Source of the DNA: Clostridia bacterium
GTDB taxonomy: Bacteria > Bacillota > DSM-521 > Neomoorellales > SLTJ01
Length of the DNA: 64,000 bases
Direction: 5' to 3'
Assembly: GCA_004347685.1 (NCBI GenBank)
Contig: SLTJ01000029.1
Span: 1-64,000 of the forward strand
Part shown: positions 1 to 8,583 of the stretch, piece after piece
How positions within the stretch are numbered: the first letter of the stretch is position 1
How the letters are laid out: every line of letters starts with the position of its first letter
Notes under the pieces: generated by a model
What the model was told of the DNA's origin: nothing
Database searches by the model: none
The model's input: the letters and a program-made list of their open reading frames with translations, nothing else
Translations under genes and position numbers: made by a program

Positions 1-274
1 CTGTTCTCCTTACTTTACCAGGCTCAGCTTCCACTGCTCAGTTGTCAAAGATCAGTGTCTCAAGAACAACGTCAGTTAGTATATCAACTGTCGAGAGCAT
101 TGTCAACACCTTTTTTCTTTCATCGTCTCTCGACGTCCTTAACTATAACATAACCAAGGATGCATGTCAACTCTGGACGCGCTTCCGCGCACCTTGTACT
201 TCTTACAAAAGGCAGTGGCCGGGATGCCGGTGTTGTGGCCGGTTTGGTTGCTATTCTTGTCCCGGCTGTGCCGC
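1..274. other. no gene recognised at window start
   Basis: This stretch lies downstream of the yunB stop codon. I find no open frame with a ribosome binding site and no RNA gene. It is pyrimidine-rich to about position 140 and GC-rich after that. I see nothing further that I can support. Confidence 0.4.
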
Positions 275-937
275 TCATGGTCCGGAGGGGAGGTTAGGAG
301 TTGAATTTCTTCCGCCCAGACTCATTTGCAGAAAAGTACCGGGCACGGGACCGACAATCACGGCGTCAGCCACGGGTATCTCTACTTCCACCGGCACTTC
401 CGCTTCGATAAAAGGGATGACAACCTGCAACCGGCTCTGCACCAGCAACGAAATCCAGTGCCGTGTCTGGTTGATCCCGGCGGATTCGAAGCTATTGCGT
501 ACTTGCACTTTTACGGTCCCTAGGGGAGTGAGTTCTACCCCCACCTTGGGACCGTAGCTGGCCAGCAATTTGCTGCCCAGCACCTGCCCTAGGGGGATGG
601 ATATGGATTCCTGACTCAAGTTTTCTAACTGCTCCTGCGCCCTGAGGCTGGTTTGTGAAGCCAGCCTGTTAATGGTGATAACATTGGCTTCCATAAAAAT
701 GACCTGGCCACGGCTGTCCTTCTGAGTTCTCACTAGGTCATCATAAGTTGTGCCGTCGTCAAGGCTGGCTAGTACCGCCTGGTTTATGGCTTTGGTGGCC
801 TTCCAGTGAGCCTCGGTCTTGGTAAAGGCGATGACGGTCTGCGCCAGGCTCACCTCCAAGAGAGCAAACCCTACGGCCAGCCCCAGTCCGATCAAGAGCA
901 GGAAAGGCCACCGCTTCCTTCGCCTGCGCAAACCCAT
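275..937 (-). CDS. yunB: sporulation protein YunB
   Basis: The product is 220 residues and matches the YunB family of sporulation proteins, which in Bacillus is made in the mother cell and is needed for normal spores; its biochemical role is unknown. A very basic N-terminus (RRRRKR) is followed by one membrane segment at about residues 9-30, then a long soluble part ending in the typical VPVEVEIPVADAVIVGPVP-like strand region. The ATG at 937 is chosen over the upstream one at 994 because AGGAGG lies six bases before it. The gene stands alone and is a good marker that the host forms spores. Confidence 0.85.
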   Translation of the reverse strand: MGLRRRRKRWPFLLLIGLGLAVGFALLEVSLAQTVIAFTKTEAHWKATKAINQAVLASLDDGTTYDDLVRTQKDSRGQVIFMEANVITINRLASQTSLRAQEQLENLSQESISIPLGQVLGSKLLASYGPKVGVELTPLGTVKVQVRNSFESAGINQTRHWISLLVQSRLQVVIPFIEAEVPVEVEIPVADAVIVGPVPGTFLQMSLGGRNSTPNLPSGP

Positions 938-1125
938 GACTACCACCTCCTGGGTGAAGTTTGCGCCGGGAAATATTTTCGGCTTAAATATCATATGGTG
1001 CCGGGGCGGAAAGGGTGATTAGCAGCGGGGTGCGGCAGGTGCCCAAAAAGATTCTTAACAACTTCCGGGACAAGTGGTAGGATATATTTGTCTGGCTTGC
1101 GGCAGTTGACGGGAGGGAAGGCTAG

Positions 1126-2070
1126 GTGGAGGCGTGGCAAAAAAACCTTTTCCCTATCGTGGTAGTCCAGGCTATCATGATGGTTGCTTTTAGCTCCATG
1201 TCCCCTTTCATGGCCCCTTTCATAACTGAACTTGGCATCGTGGACCCGCAGGCTGTCAAAATCTGGGCCGGCTTCCTGACTTCTATCAACGCGCTGTTCG
1301 CCGCCATCCTTTCCCCGTACTGGGGCTCACTGTCGGACAGGTACGGGCGCAAAATCATGGTTGTCCGTTCGACCATGAGCATTGGCGTCCTTTTGACCCT
1401 GCTGACGGTACACGAAGATTTTCAGCCGGCCGCGGCTGCTCCAGATGGCAACAAGAAGGTGAGATCGCGGTCTCCCCTGGCAACCTTTCGCTTGTTCCCG
1501 GTTGTCGCGGCCATGTTCGTGGTGCTGTTCCTAACCCAGTTCTCCGTCCGGAGTGTGGAGCCCATTATGGCCCTCTATGTAGAAGAAATCGGAGCGGCAA
1601 CCACCAGTCTCAATACTCTGATCGGCGCGGTCTTTGCTGTTACTGGTTTGACCCAGACAGCCGGTTTGCTTGTGGTAGGCCATTTAAGCAACGCTCTCGG
1701 TTATCGAAAGTTGTTATTGATAACCTTGCTGGGCAGCGGGCTTCTTTATCTGCCCCAAGCCTTGGTGACTAATGTAGGGCAACTGATGCTTCTGCGGGCC
1801 CTTTTCGGGTTCTTCCTGGGCGGCATTCTCCCCATGGCCAATGCCATTATCGGCGCCATGGCCCCACAAGACATCAAAGGGCAGATCTTTGGCCTGACTT
1901 CAAGCGCCACCTTCCTGGGAAACTTTGCCGGCCCCACCCTGGGCGGCATCGTCTCGGCCTACTTCGGCATCCCGGCCGTTTTTATCCTCACCGCCTGCTT
2001 GCTGCTGGTGAATGCCTGGCTTGTCTGGCGCCGGATACCTCGGGAAGGGCCAAGTCAAGTGGTGAGTTAG
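1126..2070 (+). CDS. MFS transporter lacking part of its N-terminal half
   Basis: This is a major facilitator transporter of the multidrug-efflux type, but only 314 residues instead of about 400. Helices 1 and 2 and the family loop DRYGRK (residues 71-76) are intact. Then, after about residue 92, the chain jumps straight to the central loop (HEDFQP) and the complete C-terminal six-helix bundle. About 90 residues, equal to helices 3 or 4 to 6, are missing with the frame kept. The start is GTG at 1126 behind GGGAGGGAAGG. It converges on tyrS with one base between the stops. Whether the product still transports anything is doubtful; it may be a decaying gene. Confidence 0.7.
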   Translation: MEAWQKNLFPIVVVQAIMMVAFSSMSPFMAPFITELGIVDPQAVKIWAGFLTSINALFAAILSPYWGSLSDRYGRKIMVVRSTMSIGVLLTLLTVHEDFQPAAAAPDGNKKVRSRSPLATFRLFPVVAAMFVVLFLTQFSVRSVEPIMALYVEEIGAATTSLNTLIGAVFAVTGLTQTAGLLVVGHLSNALGYRKLLLITLLGSGLLYLPQALVTNVGQLMLLRALFGFFLGGILPMANAIIGAMAPQDIKGQIFGLTSSATFLGNFAGPTLGGIVSAYFGIPAVFILTACLLLVNAWLVWRRIPREGPSQVVS

Positions 2071-2071
2071 T

Positions 2072-3301
2072 TTAGCTTTGTACCAAGCGGGCAAACTTCC
2101 GCCGGCCCACCTGGATTATTGTTCCCGGAAGCGGCTCCACCTCCGACTGCGGATCTGTTACCCGCTCCCCATTTATGCGCACGCCTCCCTGGGCCATGAG
2201 GCGCCGGGCCTCGCTGGTGCTGGCAGCCAAGCCGGTATCGGCCAGCAGCCTGGCCACCCCCACTTTTTCCAACCCGCGCCAGCTCTCGGGCGCGCCTACC
2301 TCCGGTATTTCTTCCGGGACCTCCCGTTGCCGGAATACCCGGACAAAGGCAGCCTCGGCCACCCGGGCCGCCTCCTCTCCATGGTATTGGGTCACAACGG
2401 TGCGGGCTAAGTACATCTTTGTGTCCCGCGGATGCAGGTTTCCCTTTTCCAGACCCTGCCTGATATTCTCTACTTCCTCAGGCGCCAACGGAGTCACCAG
2501 CTCCAAGTACCGCAGCATGAGGTTATCCGGCAGCGACATCAGCTTGCCGTACATTTCACCAGGCGGCTCATTGATGCCCACGTAATTCCCCAGGCTCTTG
2601 CTCATTTTCTGGACCCCATCCAGCCCTTCCAGGATGGGCATCATGATCGCCACCTGCGGTTCCTGTCCGTACTCCCGCTGGAGCATCCGGCCCATGAGCA
2701 GGTTAAACCGCTGGTCGGTCCCTCCGAGCTCCACGTCGCTATGCAGGGCTACGGAGTCATAGGCCTGCATGAGGGGATAGAAGAATTCATGGATGCTGAT
2801 GGGGCGACCGTTCTTAAAGCGTTCGGAAAAGTCTTCTCGCTCCAGCATGCGGGCCACGGTATATTTGCTGGCGAGTTCGATTACCTGGGCAAAGGTCAGG
2901 GGCGCCAGCCACCGGCTGTTGAAAACGATTTCGGTTTTCCGGGGGTCGAGGATCTTGAAGATCTGTTCCTGGTAAGTCCGGGCATTGGTCTGGATTTCCT
3001 CGGGGGTCATCTGGCGTCTGGTTTCATTTTTTCCGGTGGGGTCGCCGATGCGGCCGGTAAAGTCACCGATCAACAGGATTACCTGGTGGCCCAGTTTCTG
3101 GAACTGCTGCAGCTTGTGCAGCACTACCGTGTGCCCGAGGTGGATATCCGGCGCGGTAGGGTCGAGACCGAGCTTGACCCGCAGGGGTCTGTTTTCCTTG
3201 AGGGACCGCCGCAGCTTGGCCTCCAAGTCTTCCGGGAGGATAATCTCGGCTGGGCCTCTTTGCAGCACCTGCATTTGTTTTTCGACATCCTTTTCCAGCA
3301 A
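2072..3301 (-). CDS. tyrS: tyrosyl-tRNA synthetase
   Basis: This cytosolic enzyme charges tRNA-Tyr with tyrosine. It is a class I synthetase of 409 residues, with the HIGH-type motif HLGH (about 54-57), the KMSKS loop (about 232-236) and a C-terminal S4 RNA-binding domain from about residue 345. I place the start at TTG 3301, which has AGGAAGGAGAGG six bases upstream; the ATG at 3328 has no such site and lies almost on the -10 box. It is a single-gene unit, divergent from the penicillin-binding protein. I found no T-box leader, although many Firmicutes tyrS genes have one: the space between promoter and start is too short. Confidence 0.95.
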   Translation of the reverse strand: MLEKDVEKQMQVLQRGPAEIILPEDLEAKLRRSLKENRPLRVKLGLDPTAPDIHLGHTVVLHKLQQFQKLGHQVILLIGDFTGRIGDPTGKNETRRQMTPEEIQTNARTYQEQIFKILDPRKTEIVFNSRWLAPLTFAQVIELASKYTVARMLEREDFSERFKNGRPISIHEFFYPLMQAYDSVALHSDVELGGTDQRFNLLMGRMLQREYGQEPQVAIMMPILEGLDGVQKMSKSLGNYVGINEPPGEMYGKLMSLPDNLMLRYLELVTPLAPEEVENIRQGLEKGNLHPRDTKMYLARTVVTQYHGEEAARVAEAAFVRVFRQREVPEEIPEVGAPESWRGLEKVGVARLLADTGLAASTSEARRLMAQGGVRINGERVTDPQSEVEPLPGTIIQVGRRKFARLVQS

Positions 3302-3326
3302 AACATTCCTCTCCTTCCTGCAATAC

Positions 3327-3356
3327 ATTATAAAGGCAGGGGCCTGCCTTGCGCAA
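3327..3356 (-). promoter_or_regulatory. tyrS promoter
   Basis: On the minus strand TTGCGC (3351-3356) and TATAAT (3327-3332) are 18 bases apart, and the -10 is a perfect sigma-A match. The spacer holds a palindrome (AAGGCAGG/CCTGCCTT). Transcription would begin only some 20 bases before the tyrS start codon. Confidence 0.6.
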
Positions 3357-3456
3357 CAACAGGTCAGTTTTGACGTCTAAACATATCAGGACGACCTTCA
3401 TGCCACCAGCGGCTCCACCGGCCACGAAGGAAACAGCGGCGTTGCTTTCCGAACCC

Positions 3457-3485
3457 TTTGGGTCCGCGGTCTTTTGTGCTATAAT
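3457..3485 (+). promoter_or_regulatory. promoter of the penicillin-binding protein gene
   Basis: TATAAT at 3480-3485 is a perfect -10 box placed 33 bases before the TTG start. The -35 region (around TTTGGG, 3458-3463) is a poor match, so the call rests on the -10 box and position. Confidence 0.45.
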
Positions 3486-3518
3486 GTTAATTGAAACACC
3501 CGTAGGGAGGTGTAATTC

Positions 3519-6242
3519 TTGCCCCGGCAAACGAAGAAAAAGAAGCGGCGTGTCAGGATCGGTCGCCTGATCTGGCTCATTGTCCTGGTTATCCTGGTCG
3601 TAGCCCTGGGCGCCACCACTGGCTTTGTTCTCTCTGTGGCCCGAGACGTGCCGGCCTGGAACCCCGAAGACATGATAGGAAACATGACCACCCTGGTGTA
3701 CGATAGCGATAATAAGCCGGTGATACAGCTCCACGGGGTGGAAAACCGGATTCCCGTGGACTTGAAGGCCGTGCCGCAATCCCTCGTAAACGCTTTTCTG
3801 GCTACGGAGGACCACCGCTTTTTCTCCCACCACGGGGTTGACCCCCAGGCCATCGCCCGGGCGGCTCTGACTAATTTCCGTAGTGGCTCCATCGCGCAAG
3901 GAGGCAGCACCATTACCCAGCAACTGGCTAAAAACGCTTTTATTGAAAAACCCGAGAAAACCCTGCGCCGCAAGGTACAGGAGGCCATCCTGGCCCTGCA
4001 GTTGGAACACGTTTATACCAAGGAGGAGATCCTTGGCTACTACCTCAACCAGATTTATTTCGGCCACGGGGCCTACGGCGTCCAGGCCGCGGCGCAAACA
4101 TATTTTGGCAAGGATGTCAGCCAGCTCGATCTGGCGGAATCGGCCATGCTGGCCGGGTTGGTCAAAAGTCCGGGCAGTTATTCTCCCCTAAAGGAGGGCA
4201 ACCTCCCTCAGGCCAAAGCCCGCCAGGCCCAGGTGCTGGACAATATGGTTACTTACGGCTATCTCACCCCGGAACAGGCCCAGCAGGCCGGGGAAGAAGA
4301 ACTTCATTTCCGTAACAATCAGGGGGCTGTCCAAAAGTACCAGTACCCCTACTTCATGGACTACGTCACCGACGAAGCCGAGAATCTGCTTGAAGCCAAC
4401 GGGTTTGACCCCAACCTCCTTTACGTCGGCGGGTTGAACGTCTATACTTCCCTTGACACCCGCATCCAGCAAAAGATGGAGCAGGTATATAGCGATCCCA
4501 GTAATTTCCCTGCCGGGCCCAAAGACCAGTTGGTCCAGAGCGCCATGGTAGTGCTGGAACCGTCCTCTGGAGAGGTGCGGGGCATAGTTGGCGGCCGGGA
4601 GCACGAAGTGCGGCGAGGCTGGAACCGGGCCACCCAGACCAAGCGGCAGCCAGGCTCGTCCATTAAGCCCCTGGTGGTATACGCCCCCGCCGTCGAAGCC
4701 GGCCATGCCCCGGCCACGGTAGTGGATGACAGCCCGGTAACCTTCCCCGGCAATCCACCCTATAGCCCAGAGAACTACGACCACGTCTTCCGGGGGCTGG
4801 TCAACTACCGGGAGGCACTGCGCCGCTCCATCAATGTCCCCGCGGTGAAGGTGCTCAAGGATATTGGGGTAGATGCGGGGTATGAATTCGGCCTGAAACT
4901 GGGGCTGCCCCTGGTACCTGAGGACAAACAGCTCAGCCTGGCCCTAGGTGGGGTAACCTATGGGGTAACGCCCTTGCAAATGGCCGCCGCCTATGACGCC
5001 CTGGCCAATGAGGGGGTATGGATGCAGCCCCACGCTGTTCGTCGCATTACCGACCACCAGGGCCGGGTATTGGTGGAGGTAACGCCCGGGAGAAAGCCAG
5101 TGATGAGCCCCCAGACTGCTTACCTGGTAACCGATATGTTGCAAACAGTGGTGAAGTCTGGCACGGGTACCCAGGCCCGACTGGACGGCCGCCCGGCGGC
5201 CGGAAAAACCGGAACCACTCAGTTGCCCGAGGCTCCTGAGTTCAAGGGGCTAAGCGGCAACAAGGATGCCTGGTTTATCGGTTACACTCCCGAACTTGTC
5301 GGTGCGGTCTGGATGGGCTACGACCATACCGACCAGAAACATTACCTGCATAATGTGGCCGGTGGCGGTTATCCTGCCAGGATATGGAAGGCGGTCATGC
5401 AGGAAGCCCTCAAGGGCGTGCCGGTCAAGGAATTCCCACGGCCGGAAGGTATAGTTTACGTAAAAGTGGATGTCAAGTCCGGGCTTCTTCCCAGCAATCT
5501 CACCCCGCCGCAGTTTATCGTCACCGAGGCTTTTACCACGCAGTCGGCTCCGAAAAAGATATCCCAGGCTTGGGAGGAGGCCCAGATCTGCACTGAAAGC
5601 CAGCAACTGGCCACCCCTTACTGCCCGCAAACCCAGACCGGCGTCTTCTTGGTCCGGCCCGTGGTCGAGGGGGCTGGGGTAGAGGCTTATTCCCTGGCGA
5701 AGCCTAGGGAGTACTGCCAGATTCACGGGCCCGGGGGAGCCGTAGCCCCCGGCGCCCAAGCAGGGCAGGTCGCCGTGTGCGCCGATCCCCGGCACCAGGG
5801 CCAGGAATACCTGGCCAACCTCCCGGCACCCGGCGAGTCAGGTGGCTGCCCGCCGGAGATGATAGAGTACCGCCGGTATCCTCCTGGCGGCGGACCGCAG
5901 GAGAAATGCCCCCTGCCGGACCACCAAATCACCCGGCCCACACAGCAAACGGGTCTGTCGGGCCCTCCGGCCCCAGTCCTTGAGGCCCGACTCGAAGGCC
6001 CGTCAGTGTATTTGCGTTGGACGGCCTCAGGCCGGGAAGGACTGCTTTTCAGCCTGGAGAGGTGGACCCGGCAAGAGCCGCAACACCGGCTGCTAACCTC
6101 TACCAAGGCCAACACCTTCGCCGATGCAGACCTCAGCCCTGGGGATACCTATCACTACCGGGTCACCGCCATTGATCCGGATAGCAATTTCAGCTCCTTT
6201 TCCAACCAGGTGGAGGTCAGGGTGCCAGCTTCACTTCCGTAG
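3519..6242 (+). CDS. class A penicillin-binding protein (PBP1A type) with C-terminal fibronectin-like domain
   Basis: This bifunctional peptidoglycan synthase has 907 residues. A basic cytoplasmic tail (KKKKRR) and one membrane anchor (about 17-40) are followed by a GT51 glycosyltransferase domain with EDHRFFSHHG and GGSTITQQLAKN. The transpeptidase follows, with SIK (about 380), SIN (about 430) and KTGTT (about 561). After it come a cysteine-bearing linker with several C-x-C-like clusters and a fibronectin type III module from about residue 813 to the end. The start is TTG at 3519 behind GGGAGGTG. The last 26 bases overlap the end of mutS2 on the other strand. Cysteine-rich and FN3 tails are seen in other Firmicutes PBPs and may bind the wall. 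Confidence 0.93.
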   Translation: MPRQTKKKKRRVRIGRLIWLIVLVILVVALGATTGFVLSVARDVPAWNPEDMIGNMTTLVYDSDNKPVIQLHGVENRIPVDLKAVPQSLVNAFLATEDHRFFSHHGVDPQAIARAALTNFRSGSIAQGGSTITQQLAKNAFIEKPEKTLRRKVQEAILALQLEHVYTKEEILGYYLNQIYFGHGAYGVQAAAQTYFGKDVSQLDLAESAMLAGLVKSPGSYSPLKEGNLPQAKARQAQVLDNMVTYGYLTPEQAQQAGEEELHFRNNQGAVQKYQYPYFMDYVTDEAENLLEANGFDPNLLYVGGLNVYTSLDTRIQQKMEQVYSDPSNFPAGPKDQLVQSAMVVLEPSSGEVRGIVGGREHEVRRGWNRATQTKRQPGSSIKPLVVYAPAVEAGHAPATVVDDSPVTFPGNPPYSPENYDHVFRGLVNYREALRRSINVPAVKVLKDIGVDAGYEFGLKLGLPLVPEDKQLSLALGGVTYGVTPLQMAAAYDALANEGVWMQPHAVRRITDHQGRVLVEVTPGRKPVMSPQTAYLVTDMLQTVVKSGTGTQARLDGRPAAGKTGTTQLPEAPEFKGLSGNKDAWFIGYTPELVGAVWMGYDHTDQKHYLHNVAGGGYPARIWKAVMQEALKGVPVKEFPRPEGIVYVKVDVKSGLLPSNLTPPQFIVTEAFTTQSAPKKISQAWEEAQICTESQQLATPYCPQTQTGVFLVRPVVEGAGVEAYSLAKPREYCQIHGPGGAVAPGAQAGQVAVCADPRHQGQEYLANLPAPGESGGCPPEMIEYRRYPPGGGPQEKCPLPDHQITRPTQQTGLSGPPAPVLEARLEGPSVYLRWTASGREGLLFSLERWTRQEPQHRLLTSTKANTFADADLSPGDTYHYRVTAIDPDSNFSSFSNQVEVRVPASLP

Positions 6243-8583
6243 CCCCGCTGTCGGAAACGAGACGAAAGGCCTGAACCTGCGGGTGGGAGCCAAGGTGCTG
6301 TAACAAGGCGGAACGAATGGCTCCGGTGCCTTTGCCGTGGATAACAATCACCCGGTCAGCTCCGGCCAGATAAGCACTGTCCAGGTACTTATCAACTGCC
6401 TCCAGAGCTTCGGCCACCATCAAGCCGCGCACATCCAATTGGCTGGGCAGGTTCCTGGCCTTTTCTGCCGCCAGGGCCAGGGTCTGGCTTGCCTTGGTCT
6501 GACTTCTTTCACCCGGCGTGGGTCTGGCCTGCTCTTTTAACCACCGCAATTCACGGCGAGGTACGTTCAGGCGCAGGTTGCCCATCTGTACCTGAATGTT
6601 ATCCTGGGCATCAGGAGGAGACAGCACTGTGCCCTCCTGATGCCACCGCGGCAGAAAAACCTTCTGTCCGGGAACCAGGGTGGCCGGCACTTCCCCTGGA
6701 GCCTGTATTTCCGGCTCGCGCAGTTCCTCCTTCAAATTCGTTACTTCTGCCCGGAAATCCTCCCGGGCCCCTTCCCCTTTGCTCACTTGAGTGCGTAACC
6801 GGGAGAGAAGTTCCTCTGCCTGACGCACGAGCCGCCGCGCTTCTTCCCGGGCCTCGGCCAGAACACGTTCCCGCTGCTCCCGCATCCGGCTCCTCTCGCC
6901 GGCCAGCGTCTCTTTCAGGGACGTAACTTCCCGTTCCTTTTCTTCGGCCCTGGCGGCTGTCTCCCTGGCGGCCTGGCGGGCCAGAAGCAAGTCCTGGATT
7001 ATTTCCCCCATCTCCTGAGTCTGTCTCCCGGCCAGGGACCGCGCCCGCTCCACAATTCCGGCCGGGAGGCCTAAGCGGGCGGCGATATCAAAGGCATAGC
7101 TGTGGCCAGGAATGCCCACCTGCAGGCGGTAGGTAGGGACGAGGGTAGCCAGATCGAATTCCACCGCGGCATTTTCCACCCGGGGATGATCATAAGCAAA
7201 GACCTTCAACTGGTCGTAATGGGTGGTGACCACGGTCTTGGCCCCCCTGTCTTGCAGGTATTCCAGCAGGGCCTGAGCCAGGGCCGCCCCCTGGGTAGGG
7301 TCGGTACCGACGCCAATTTCATCGAGCAATACCAGGCTGGTGCGACCGACCCGGGGAAGGAACCCCGCGAGGTAACGCACGTGGGCGGAGAAAGTACTCA
7401 GGGACTGGGTGATATCCTGCTCGTCGCCGATGTCAATAAAAATGTCGTCAAAGATGCCGATGGTTGTCCCTTCGACCGCCGGTACGTGCAGCCCGCTCAT
7501 GGCCATGGCCACCAGCAACCCCACGGTCTTCAGGGCTACGGTCTTGCCGCCGGTGTTGGGGCCGGTGATTACCAAAGTATCAAACCCCCGGCCGAGGGTG
7601 ACGTCTATCGGTACGGCCCGTCGGCCCAGCAAGGGGTGGCGGCCCTGCCTGATTTCCACCACCGGATCGCTGGATATTTCCGGGGCCCTAGCCTCCATTT
7701 CCAGACTCAACTGGCCCCTGGCCAGGGCCAGGTCCAAGTGCGCCATGGCTGCCAGAGACTCTTCCAGAGGGCCGGCGATCTTGGCTACCTGGCGGGTGAG
7801 CTCGGCGAGAATCCGGGCGATTTCCTCCCTTTCTTCGATCTGCAATTGCCGGCGGCGGTTATTCAGGTGAACTACGGTCAGCGGCTCAATGAATACCGTG
7901 GCCCCGGAGGAGGACTGGTCGTGGAGTAGTCCCGGCAACTCGTGCTGGTGTTCGGCCTTGACCGGCACTACGTACCTGTTCTGGCGGATGGTAACGATGT
8001 TTTCCTGCAGGATCTTCTGCTTTTGGGGGGAACTGATTATCCGGTTCAGTTCCCGCCTTATTTCCTCCTCCAGCCCCCGCTGTTGCTGCCGGAGGCGGGA
8101 AAGACGCGGGGAAGCGGTATCCAGTATCGCTCCCTGGGGATCAACCGCGGCCGCCAGGCTTCTTTCCAGGGGCAGAAAGCTGCCGCAGCAGGCAAACCAC
8201 TGCCGCAGCCGGGGCAGGCTGTCCGGCGGCAGTTGTTGCCAGAACTCATGCCCGCGCCGGCTGACCAAGATTGTTTCCAGGATCGTTACCAGTTCGGCCG
8301 GCTGCAGTACCTGGCCTACCCCGGCCCGGTGCAGGAGCGACCGGATATCATGGCAGCCCCGGAGCGTGAAACCGGGGTGAGTACGGCACAAGTAGCAGGC
8401 CTCGTCCACTTCCTGCTGGCGGGCCTGCACCACCTCCAGCCCGGTAACAGGTGCCAGGCCTTCGGCCATTTCCTGTCCCCGGGTGGTGACGCAGAGCTCG
8501 CGCAGGCGGGCCAGGACCGCCGGCATTTCCAGCCTGGCCAGGGCTTCAGGCGATACTCCGGTTGCGGCGGCTGCCTCCTCCAT
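6217..8583 (-). CDS. mutS2: endonuclease MutS2
   Basis: MutS2 is a MutS paralogue that acts on branched DNA or on collided ribosomes rather than in mismatch repair. The 788 residues contain the MutS core and ATPase with Walker A TGPNTGGKT (about 336-344) and Walker B LVLLDEIGVGTDP (about 418-430), a coiled region rich in Glu/Arg (about 515-620), and a C-terminal Smr nuclease domain with LDVRG (about 714) and HGKGTG. The ATG overlaps the stop of the upstream U32 gene (TAATG), so the two are translationally coupled. It is the last gene of the pheS-to-mutS2 series. Confidence 0.95.
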   Translation of the reverse strand: MEEAAAATGVSPEALARLEMPAVLARLRELCVTTRGQEMAEGLAPVTGLEVVQARQQEVDEACYLCRTHPGFTLRGCHDIRSLLHRAGVGQVLQPAELVTILETILVSRRGHEFWQQLPPDSLPRLRQWFACCGSFLPLERSLAAAVDPQGAILDTASPRLSRLRQQQRGLEEEIRRELNRIISSPQKQKILQENIVTIRQNRYVVPVKAEHQHELPGLLHDQSSSGATVFIEPLTVVHLNNRRRQLQIEEREEIARILAELTRQVAKIAGPLEESLAAMAHLDLALARGQLSLEMEARAPEISSDPVVEIRQGRHPLLGRRAVPIDVTLGRGFDTLVITGPNTGGKTVALKTVGLLVAMAMSGLHVPAVEGTTIGIFDDIFIDIGDEQDITQSLSTFSAHVRYLAGFLPRVGRTSLVLLDEIGVGTDPTQGAALAQALLEYLQDRGAKTVVTTHYDQLKVFAYDHPRVENAAVEFDLATLVPTYRLQVGIPGHSYAFDIAARLGLPAGIVERARSLAGRQTQEMGEIIQDLLLARQAARETAARAEEKEREVTSLKETLAGERSRMREQRERVLAEAREEARRLVRQAEELLSRLRTQVSKGEGAREDFRAEVTNLKEELREPEIQAPGEVPATLVPGQKVFLPRWHQEGTVLSPPDAQDNIQVQMGNLRLNVPRRELRWLKEQARPTPGERSQTKASQTLALAAEKARNLPSQLDVRGLMVAEALEAVDKYLDSAYLAGADRVIVIHGKGTGAIRSALLQHLGSHPQVQAFRLVSDSGATEVKLAP

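Noticed and set aside
3327-3500. T-box riboswitch in front of tyrS
   Set aside because: A GGTGGAGCC/CGTCC-like string on the minus strand looked tempting, but the -10 box lies downstream of it and there is no specifier stem or terminator.
3063-4097. Long minus-strand frame over tyrS start and the penicillin-binding protein gene
   Set aside because: It is antisense to two well-supported genes and has no recognisable domain; high GC gives many such shadow frames.
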